Assembly (NCBI GenBank): GCA_913063155.1
Contig: CAJXYU010000003.1
Span: forward strand, 186,001 to 250,000
Direction of reading: 5' to 3'
Source of the DNA: an uncultured Desulfovibrio sp.
GTDB lineage: Bacteria > Desulfobacterota > Desulfovibrionia > Desulfovibrionales > Desulfovibrionaceae
DNA length: 64,000 nt
Under the pieces are notes generated by a model, which worked only from the letters and a program-made list of their open reading frames with translations, did not search any database and was not told the origin of the DNA. Position numbers and translations under genes: made by a program. Of this stretch, positions 57,918 to 64,000 are shown piece by piece. How positions within the stretch are numbered: the first letter of the stretch is position 1; every line of letters begins with the position of its first letter.

Positions 57918-58704
57918 CGCCATTATCCTCGCCGCATACGGCTCCCGCCACCAGAACGCCGTGGACGCCCTGGAACACATGAAGGAACGTGTGGAGGCCG
58001 CTTGGCCCGGCGTTCCCGTGCGCATGGCCTACACCTCCAAAAAAATACGCGGCCACATGAACCGGGCCGGCGAGCGGGCAGACTCCGTGCGGGAGGCCCT
58101 GGAAGGGCTGCTGCAAAAGGGGGCACGGCGCGTGGTGGTGCAGTCCCTGCACATGATCCCGGGGAGCGAATTCCACGACCTGCTGCCCCTGGCCAACACC
58201 TACATGCTGCGCGAAAACGGATTCGAACGCGTGGAGGTGGGCTTTCCCCTGCTGGCCGGTGAAGACGACATCGAACAGGTCTGCGACGCCCTGCTCACTG
58301 TACTGCCGAAACGGCGCAAGGAGGCCGAGGCCGTGCTGCTCATGGGGCACGGCACCCTGCATCCGGGCAACGTCTATTACGAGGGGCTCAATGCCTGTAT
58401 CAGGGAAAAGGACGAAAACGTGTTCGTGGGAGCGTTGGAGGCCGAACCCGGCATCGAACTGATCCGCGACATCCTTGTCCGACGCGGGGTCAAGCGCGCC
58501 TTTCTGCTTCCTTTCCTGTTCGGCGCAGGCTGGCACGCCTCCAAGGATATGGTCGGTCCGAAATCCGGCTCATGGAAAAGCATTCTTGAGACGGCGGGCT
58601 TAGAGTGCGAGGCCGTTCTCAAGGGTGCGGCCGAATACGACGTGCTGGCCGACATCTGGCTGGAACATCTGAAAGACGCCATGTTGCGCCTGGAAAGAAG
58701 GTGA
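57910..58704 (+). CDS. cbiK: Cytoplasmic sirohydrochlorin cobaltochelatase (CbiK-C type)
   Basis: 264 residues, no signal peptide: MTNAIILAAYGSRHQNAVDA. Metal-binding histidines in VVQSLHMIPGSEFHDLLPLA and LLMGHGTLHPGN, then FLLPFLFGAGWHASKDM. Inserts Co2+ into sirohydrochlorin to start anaerobic B12 synthesis; CbiL next to it acts on the product. Second paralogue in the same operon. Confidence 0.94.
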   Translation: MTNAIILAAYGSRHQNAVDALEHMKERVEAAWPGVPVRMAYTSKKIRGHMNRAGERADSVREALEGLLQKGARRVVVQSLHMIPGSEFHDLLPLANTYMLRENGFERVEVGFPLLAGEDDIEQVCDALLTVLPKRRKEAEAVLLMGHGTLHPGNVYYEGLNACIREKDENVFVGALEAEPGIELIRDILVRRGVKRAFLLPFLFGAGWHASKDMVGPKSGSWKSILETAGLECEAVLKGAAEYDVLADIWLEHLKDAMLRLERR

Positions 58705-58754
58705 CGAAAGAACGGTCGGGAAAACAGGGAAAAAAGAGAAGGCGAGGGCAGCAA

Positions 58755-59111
58755 TCAATACATGTAATTGCGGCGACGGCGTATGGGAGCGCCGCTGACA
58801 TACCCTCCCGCAACGATTCTCTGAAGGGACTTGGCCTGTCCCTGAGTCAGATCCACATAGCTGCATTTGGCATACCGGTCGACATAGCTGACCACCTGAA
58901 TACGCAGATTGCTGGCGACAGGAGTTTCTCCGCAAAAAACGTAAATGCTGAAACGCATACCCGGCCTCAGGGAGCCCGCCTGTACGTCCAGGCCGATGGA
59001 TTCGGACGAAATATCGCGAACGCCGAAAGCCACCTGTTGGTTGGCGACCTTGGCGTACAGACCGAACTTCGTGGCCCGATATAGTGCCTTTTTGTTTTCT
59101 TCTGTATACAT
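58755..59111 (-). CDS. PilZ-domain-like protein
   Basis: 118 residues. The sequence YRATKFGLYAKVANQQVAFG, then VRDISSESIGLDV, recalls PilZ (an Arg-containing N-terminal strand, then DxS...G), but the Arg motif is short and two residues are extra between Ser and Gly. It ends IRRRRNYMY. Possibly a c-di-GMP-responsive or a degenerate PilZ protein. Single gene, divergent from the RACo-like gene. Confidence 0.6.
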   Translation of the reverse strand: MYTEENKKALYRATKFGLYAKVANQQVAFGVRDISSESIGLDVQAGSLRPGMRFSIYVFCGETPVASNLRIQVVSYVDRYAKCSYVDLTQGQAKSLQRIVAGGYVSGAPIRRRRNYMY

Positions 59112-59184
59112 AAACTAGTCTCTCAGAGTGGGCGTTCTATCATCGAAACGTTATTTTTCCAACCTTATTTTACCTGTTGATCCG

Positions 59185-59213
59185 TTTACAGCACAACTCC
59201 CTTGGGTTACTAT
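59185..59213 (+). promoter_or_regulatory. Candidate promoter of the RACo-Rsm22-lipBA operon
   Basis: TTTACA (59185-59190), 17-base spacer, TACTAT (59208-59213), 28 bases before the first ATG. Confidence 0.45.
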
Positions 59214-59240
59214 CAATTTCCACTTGGCCAGGAGGATTTC

Positions 59241-60797
59241 ATGGCAGACATTCTCATCCGCATCCATGACGGCACCCAGCGTTCCATACCGGAATCACCG
59301 GACGTTTCCCTGGCCCAGCTCATATTTTTACAGGGCCTGTGGCAGGACGTCCCCCTCTGCTCCGGGCTGGGTAAATGCGGCCTGTGCCGCGTACTCTTCC
59401 TTTCCGACCCGCCCGAGCCGCGCAAAGAGGAGTTGAAAAAGCTCCCCCCGGAGGAAATCGAAAAGGGCTGGCGGCTCTCCTGCCTGCATCCGGCTACGGC
59501 CTGCACCATCGGGCTGCCCGAACCACTGCGTTTCGAACGACGGATCAAAATCGCCACTTCCAGCCAGGGCGACTATTCCCTGGCCATGGATTTGGGAACC
59601 ACCTCCATCCAATGGTCCGTATTGGTCGAAGGCGAGACAGTGGCCACGGGCAGCCGCCTCAATCCGCAGATCGGCCTGGGCAGCGAAATCATGACCAGAC
59701 TGGCCCATGCTGTCACCCCGGAGAAAGCCAAGCCCCTTCGAAAGCTGGTCCTGGACGTTGTAAAAAATATAGTCGAGGGTGTGGGGGTCAACCTGAAAGG
59801 CAAATGCGAGCATATAGCCGTTGCCGGCAACCCGGCCATGACCTACCTGCTGCTGGGACTGCCCGTCTCCGGGCTGGCCGGAGCACCCTACAGGCTGGAC
59901 TACGGGGGCGGCGATCTGCAGAAACTGACCAAAGGCATGCCCCCCGCCTACATCCCGCCCCTGTTCGCCCCGTTCGTGGGCGCTGACTTGAGCGCCGGCA
60001 TGGCAGCCCTGCACTTTTCCGAGACACCTCCGGAGTATCCCTACCTGCTCGCCGACCTTGGCACCAACGGGGAATTCATTCTGGCTCTTTCGCCCACCAA
60101 ACATCTCTGCGCCAGCGTGCCCATGGGCCCGGCTCTGGAGGGTGTGGGGCTCAGCGCCGGCCGCACCGCCGGCCCTGGAGCAATTTCCGGCTTCGCCCAC
60201 TCACCGGCGGGCATAGCCCTCCACCGCATTCCCGGCGACGCTCCTTCAGCACGCCAGGGCATGACCGGCACCGGCTATCTTTCCCTGACCGCCCTGCTTT
60301 TGCATGAAGGAGTGCTTGACGAAAACGGCCTTTATCAGTCAGGTAGCACGCCACAGGCCCGCAAGCTGGCCCTACGCATCACCGAAAGGGGAAGCGAAAA
60401 GGCCTTTGAAGTCCTGCCCGGACTGTTCATGCCCGCCGGCGACGTGGAGGAAATCCTCAAGGTCAAAGCGGCCTTCAACCTGGCCGTTTCCCGGCTCATG
60501 ACCGTAGGAGGCATACGGCCCGAGGACCTGACAGCGCTGTACCTGGCCGGGGCGCTGGGCGAGCACGTCAACCTGGACGACCTGGAAGCGCTGGGCTTTC
60601 TGTCCACGACCCTGAAGCACAAAACCGTCAAGGCGGGGAACACCTCGCTGCGCGGCGCCGAAGTTCTGCTGACCAACCCTGAAGCCAGAGCATGGCTGGC
60701 CGGTATCCCCGGCGTCATGCAGGTGCTGGACCTGGCGGGCGACGAGAGTTTCGGCGCACAATATATGGAGAGGATGCGATTCACCTATGTTGATTAA
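59241..60797 (+). CDS. RACo-like corrinoid activation protein (2Fe-2S plus ASKHA ATPase, DUF4445)
   Basis: 518 residues. N-terminal ferredoxin domain with Cys40, Cys46, Cys49 and Cys81 (PLCSGLGKCGLCR ... LSCLHP), a plant-type 2Fe-2S pattern. Then an ASKHA region: LAMDLGTTSIQWSVLVEGE, VAGNPAMTYLLLGLP, FVGADLSAGM, ADLGTNGEFIL and GPALEGVGLSAGRTAGPGAI. The architecture is that of reductive activators of corrinoid proteins. No corrinoid protein or methyltransferase partner is next to it; instead Rsm22-like and lipoate genes follow. AGGAGG lies before the ATG. Confidence 0.88.
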   Translation: MADILIRIHDGTQRSIPESPDVSLAQLIFLQGLWQDVPLCSGLGKCGLCRVLFLSDPPEPRKEELKKLPPEEIEKGWRLSCLHPATACTIGLPEPLRFERRIKIATSSQGDYSLAMDLGTTSIQWSVLVEGETVATGSRLNPQIGLGSEIMTRLAHAVTPEKAKPLRKLVLDVVKNIVEGVGVNLKGKCEHIAVAGNPAMTYLLLGLPVSGLAGAPYRLDYGGGDLQKLTKGMPPAYIPPLFAPFVGADLSAGMAALHFSETPPEYPYLLADLGTNGEFILALSPTKHLCASVPMGPALEGVGLSAGRTAGPGAISGFAHSPAGIALHRIPGDAPSARQGMTGTGYLSLTALLLHEGVLDENGLYQSGSTPQARKLALRITERGSEKAFEVLPGLFMPAGDVEEILKVKAAFNLAVSRLMTVGGIRPEDLTALYLAGALGEHVNLDDLEALGFLSTTLKHKTVKAGNTSLRGAEVLLTNPEARAWLAGIPGVMQVLDLAGDESFGAQYMERMRFTYVD

Positions 60798-61920
60798 GAA
60801 CCTTTTTCCCCGACTCGACACGCAGGCCGCAAAGGAACTCGACGAGTTCGGCCGCGTCCTCAGGAAAGCCGCGCCCCTCAAGGGCAAGCACTTCGAGGTG
60901 CTGCACAAAAACGTGCGCGCCCTTTCCGACAGTCTGACCTCGGACCGCGAGGGGCTGCGCAAGGACTACATGACCGATGCACGCTTTCTGGGCGCGTATC
61001 TTTATTATTTCCTGCCCTGGAACCTATACCGCCTGTCCCGGCTGTTCACGGGCATCGAGCCCTATGTGAACAACGGCGGCGTCATCATCGACCTCGGTTC
61101 CGGCCCGCTCACCGTCCCCCTGGCCCTGTGGATCTCCATGCCCAAGATGCGCGAACGCACACTGACGTTCATCTGCGTGGACCGGGCTTCCAAAGTCATG
61201 AGCGAGGGCCGCAGGCTTTTCGACACTCTCACCGGCGGCACATCCAAGTGGAGAATCGTCACGGTCAAGGGGTCGCTGGGCATGCAGCTGCGGGAAAAGG
61301 CAGACCTGGTGGTGGCGGCGAACACCCTGAACGAACTGAACTGGACCGGACGGGACAGCGAACAGATGCAGGGCAAGGTGGCCCATTCGCTGGCGAAATA
61401 TCTCAAGAAGGACGGCCGGTTGCTCCTGGTTGAACCCGGTCTGCGCCAAGCCGGACGCAACTTGGCGGTCATGCGCGCCGAACTCATGGATCTGGGGCTC
61501 ATGCCCCTGGCGCCCTGCCCTCACGACGGCTACTGTCCCATGCACGGACAGGGAACCGACGCGCGCTGGTGCCACTTCAACTTCGGCGTGGAGGGCGCTC
61601 CCCGCTGGCTCACGGACCTGACCCACAGGGCCAGGCTGACCAAGAGCGGTTTGAGCCTGAGCTTCGTGTACCTGACCACGGCCGAAGTCAGCTACGTGGG
61701 CAGCGTCCGCGCGGTGTCCGAAGTCTTCAAGATTCCCCAGGGGCGTGGGCAATACGCCTGCTCGTCCCGCGGCCTGACCCTGCTGGAATATCCCCAGCGC
61801 GGCCCGGCTCTGTTCCCCGGCCAGTCACTGCCCCCGGAATGGCCGGAGCAGTCCCGCACGGACCTCAAGTCCGGAGCGGTCATCCTGCCGGTCACAGCCA
61901 AACTGACGAAAGGCAAATGA
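60787..61920 (+). CDS. Rsm22/METTL17-like methyltransferase-fold protein
   Basis: 377 residues. A Rossmann methyltransferase region has [20 protein letters not shown] and the signature [10 protein letters not shown]. Then [20 protein letters not shown] gives Cys244, Cys250 and Cys262, with Cys325 in [14 protein letters not shown]; together they resemble the four-cysteine [4Fe-4S] site of mitochondrial METTL17. This family assists small-ribosomal-subunit maturation in mitochondria; its bacterial role is not settled. Overlaps the RACo-like gene by 11 bases and lipB by four. Confidence 0.82.
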   Translation: MLIKNLFPRLDTQAAKELDEFGRVLRKAAPLKGKHFEVLHKNVRALSDSLTSDREGLRKDYMTDARFLGAYLYYFLPWNLYRLSRLFTGIEPYVNNGGVIIDLGSGPLTVPLALWISMPKMRERTLTFICVDRASKVMSEGRRLFDTLTGGTSKWRIVTVKGSLGMQLREKADLVVAANTLNELNWTGRDSEQMQGKVAHSLAKYLKKDGRLLLVEPGLRQAGRNLAVMRAELMDLGLMPLAPCPHDGYCPMHGQGTDARWCHFNFGVEGAPRWLTDLTHRARLTKSGLSLSFVYLTTAEVSYVGSVRAVSEVFKIPQGRGQYACSSRGLTLLEYPQRGPALFPGQSLPPEWPEQSRTDLKSGAVILPVTAKLTKGK

Positions 61921-62573
61921 ACATCATCGACCTCGGTATTATCGACTACAAGGAAGCCGAAACCCTACAGCTCGAGCGGCTGCAGGCGGTCATAGAGGGC
62001 AGCGAGGACAACACCCTGTTCCTGCTGGAGCACCCTAAAGTGATCACCTGCGGCAAACAGGGCGGCGGTGAAAACCTGCACGCGAGCGACCAGTTCCTGG
62101 CCGAGCAGGGCATCACCCTGGCCCAGACCGCGCGGGGCGGCAACATCACCTGCCATTTCCCGGGCCAGCTTGTGGGCTACCCCATCTGGCGCGTGGAAAA
62201 ACGGCCCGGCGGCATGAAAAAGTTTTTCCACGACATGGAAGAGGCGGTCATCAACACCTGTGCTCATTTCGGCGTGGAGACCACGCGGTGCAAAGGCCGC
62301 CCCGGTGTGTGGGTGGACGAGCACCGCAAGATCTGCTCCATGGGCATCGGCGTACGCAAATGGGTGACCTATCATGGACTGGCCCTCAATGTGGGGTCGG
62401 ACGTCAGCCTGTTCAATCTCATTACCCTGTGCGGCATCCAAGGCGCGGTTCCCACCTCGCTGAGCATGGAGGCCGGACACGAAATCACCGTAAAGGAAGT
62501 AAAGCATGTCTTCCGCCAAGAGTTTGCAAAAGCCTTTGCGCATTCCGCCGTGGCTGCGCATCAAACTGCCTAA
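61917..62573 (+). CDS. lipB: Octanoyl-ACP:protein octanoyltransferase
   Basis: 218 residues from ATG 61917. [31 protein letters not shown] (the RGGxxTxHxPGQ motif, with Cys for the usual Tyr) and [38 protein letters not shown] contains the catalytic Cys. Transfers octanoate to lipoyl domains. Its 3' end overlaps lipA by 68 bases. Starts ATGA with the previous stop. Confidence 0.95.
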   Translation: MNIIDLGIIDYKEAETLQLERLQAVIEGSEDNTLFLLEHPKVITCGKQGGGENLHASDQFLAEQGITLAQTARGGNITCHFPGQLVGYPIWRVEKRPGGMKKFFHDMEEAVINTCAHFGVETTRCKGRPGVWVDEHRKICSMGIGVRKWVTYHGLALNVGSDVSLFNLITLCGIQGAVPTSLSMEAGHEITVKEVKHVFRQEFAKAFAHSAVAAHQTA

Positions 62574-63381
62574 GGACAATACGTTCGCCGGCACCAAGGA
62601 CCTGCTGGCCGACCTGAACCTGAACACGGTCTGCCAGAGCGCCAAGTGCCCCAATTGCTGGGAATGCTTCGGCAAGAACGTGGCCACGTTCATGATCATG
62701 GGCACGGTCTGCACCCGCAACTGCGCGTTCTGCAACATCACGCCCGGCCATGTGAGCCCCCTGGACGCGGACGAACCCGCGCGCATCGCCGAGGCCGCCC
62801 GGCGGCTCAAGCTGCGTCATGTGGTCATCACCTCCGTGACTCGAGACGACCTGCCCGACGGCGGCGCAGGCCACTTCGCGGCCACCATCCTCGCCGTACG
62901 CAACGCCGTGCCCGACTGCACCATCGAGGTGCTCATCCCGGATTTCCAGGGAGATTGGGACGCGTTGAAAACCGTGCTCGACGCTGGCCCGGACGTGCTC
63001 AACCACAATCTGGAAACCGTGCCGGACCTCTACGCCGAAATCCGCCCCCAGGCCGATTACCGCCAGAGTCTGGACCTGCTGACCAAATCCAAGGAACTGG
63101 TCCCGCACATCCCCACCAAGAGCGGCATCATGGTGGGCCTGGGCGAGACCGACTCCGGCGTTCTGCGGGTGCTGGACGATCTGGCCGCCATCCAGTGCGA
63201 CATCGTGACCATCGGCCAGTACATGCAGCCCAGCCGCAAGCACCCGCAGGTGAAGCGCTACGTGCCGCCCAACTTTTTCGACGAGTATGCGGCCGCAGGC
63301 CGGGCCAAGGGCATCAAGGACATGTTCTGCGCTCCACTTGTGCGCAGCAGCTATATGGCTGAAAAATTCATGAAGAAATAA
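62506..63381 (+). CDS. lipA: Lipoyl synthase
   Basis: Radical SAM enzyme inserting two sulfurs into octanoyl chains. 291 residues. Auxiliary cluster CX4CX5C at Cys43, Cys48 and Cys54 ([12 protein letters not shown]); radical SAM CX3CX2C at Cys69, Cys73 and Cys76 (CTRNCAFC). GVEVLIPDFxG-like [20 protein letters not shown] and the C-terminal RSSYMAEKF motif with the cluster-ligating serine are present. Complete. Last gene of the operon. Confidence 0.97.
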   Translation: MSSAKSLQKPLRIPPWLRIKLPKDNTFAGTKDLLADLNLNTVCQSAKCPNCWECFGKNVATFMIMGTVCTRNCAFCNITPGHVSPLDADEPARIAEAARRLKLRHVVITSVTRDDLPDGGAGHFAATILAVRNAVPDCTIEVLIPDFQGDWDALKTVLDAGPDVLNHNLETVPDLYAEIRPQADYRQSLDLLTKSKELVPHIPTKSGIMVGLGETDSGVLRVLDDLAAIQCDIVTIGQYMQPSRKHPQVKRYVPPNFFDEYAAAGRAKGIKDMFCAPLVRSSYMAEKFMKK

Positions 63382-63428
63382 AGCCTGATGTGAATTCTCA
63401 CGCTCATCGCCACTGAACAACGTTATTG

Positions 63429-63464
63429 AAAGCCCCGCAGTGTCACTCACTTCGGGGCTTTTTT
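63429..63464 (+). terminator. Rho-independent terminator after lipA
   Basis: Stem AAAGCCCCG/CGGGGCTTT with a 15-base loop followed by TTTT, 48 bases after the lipA stop. Confidence 0.9.
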
Positions 63465-63522
63465 CCTGCTCATTGAAAATCTATAAACGGGATACTCCAC
63501 GAATCCCCTCTCCAGAAAACAC

Positions 63523-63540
63523 TTCACATATATTTCACAT
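63523..63540 (+). promoter_or_regulatory. Direct-repeat box upstream of the OmpR-family gene
   Basis: TTCACAT occurs at 63523-63529 and again at 63534-63540, an 11-bp period typical of OmpR-family dimer sites. It lies about 80 bases before the regulator's ATG. Autoregulation is inference. Confidence 0.4.
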
Positions 63541-63617
63541 CCGTGATTGTATCCTGCTATCGTCAGGGCAAGGGAAAAGGCGCTTTTCCGCCATACATCA
63601 CCAGAAGGTGGAATCAC

Positions 63618-64000
63618 ATGAGTCAGATGCGGATACTGGTCATTGAGGACAATCAGGACATAGCGGGCAACATCTGCGACTATCTCGAATCGCAAGGTGC
63701 GGTTACCGACTATGCCGCCGATGGACTGGTCGGTCTCCACCTCGCAGTCTCGGGAGATTTCGACGCCATCATCCTGGATGTCATGCTGCCGGGGATCGGC
63801 GGCATCGAACTGTGCAGGAAAATGCGGGAGTCCTCGGCTCCACAACCGCCAATCCTGATGCTCACAGCCCTTGACGCCCTGCAGGACAAACTGTCCGGAT
63901 TCGATGCCGGAGCCGATGACTATCTGGTCAAACCCTTTGCCCTGGAAGAGCTCCACGCACGGATCAAGGCTCTCGTAGCGAGAAATCAAAGAGGGCACAA
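63618..64000 (+). CDS. OmpR-family response regulator (partial, 3' end beyond window)
   Basis: 127 residues visible from MSQMRILVIEDNQDIAGNIC. Receiver domain with the acidic pair in VIEDN, phospho-acceptor Asp in IILDVMLPGIGG, MLTALD and the Lys of DDYLVKPFALEELHARI. That C-terminal helix of the receiver is typical of OmpR/PhoB proteins, so a winged-helix domain is expected beyond the edge, perhaps with a kinase gene. Confidence 0.85.
   Translation, partial: MSQMRILVIEDNQDIAGNICDYLESQGAVTDYAADGLVGLHLAVSGDFDAIILDVMLPGIGGIELCRKMRESSAPQPPILMLTALDALQDKLSGFDAGADDYLVKPFALEELHARIKALVARNQRGH

Overview
The window looks like chromosomal DNA of a Gram-negative, anaerobic, sulfate-reducing deltaproteobacterium of the Desulfovibrio/Pseudodesulfovibrio type. 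Evidence: a DsrC protein with both C-terminal cysteines, [NiFe]-hydrogenase maturation genes hypD and hypE, two cobalt chelatases of CbiK type (one with a signal peptide, as known from Desulfovibrio), LPS genes (waaA, kdsB, gmhB) and many chemotaxis and two-component proteins. No phage, insertion sequence or CRISPR array is visible, so this is core chromosome rather than an accessory island.

Region 1 (1-27,140, all minus strand) is one long translation/transcription block. In transcription order: promoter, tRNA-Thr(TGT), tRNA-Tyr, tRNA-Gly, tRNA-Thr(GGT), tuf, rpmG, tRNA-Trp, secE, nusG, rplK, rplA, rplJ, rplL, rpoB, rpoC, terminator, second promoter, rpsL, rpsG, fusA, then the S10, spc and secY genes, with secY cut by the left edge. 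The tRNA-tuf order equals thrU-tyrU-glyT-thrT-tufB of E. coli, but here it continues into the rpoBC, str and S10/spc clusters.

Region 2 (27,297-35,250) holds a chemoreceptor, a tRNA dihydrouridine synthase, CheV, a hydrolase lipoprotein, hypDE and dsrC. A compact leader in front of hypD has its own promoter, interleaved helices and a terminator, and I rate it the most interesting unexplained element. Region 3 (35,250-42,354) is an envelope and metabolism run: HD hydrolase, ddl, waaA, kdsB, carA, a TPR protein, then a separate flavoprotein. Region 4 (42,440-50,149) has a DUF2000 protein with a MarR-GNAT fusion regulator facing a PhzF-family gene, a nudix-pdxA-gmhB operon, a double-receiver histidine kinase, tsaC and trmH. 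The 436-base gap before the nudix gene contains a sigma-54-type promoter that drives only a short terminator-ended transcript, a probable small RNA.

Region 5 (50,291-53,121) is a chemotaxis-like signalling operon: CheY-like receiver, HPt-STAS protein and a CheA kinase whose own HPt domain lacks the usual phosphohistidine motif. Region 6 (53,118-58,704) is a cobalamin-riboswitch operon: periplasmic CbiK, an ABC importer (permease, ATPase, binding protein), precorrin-2 methyltransferase and cytoplasmic CbiK. Region 7 (58,755-64,000) holds a PilZ-like protein, then a tight operon of a corrinoid-activator-like ASKHA protein, an Rsm22/METTL17-like protein with a four-cysteine iron-sulfur signature, lipB and lipA, and finally an OmpR-family regulator cut by the right edge.
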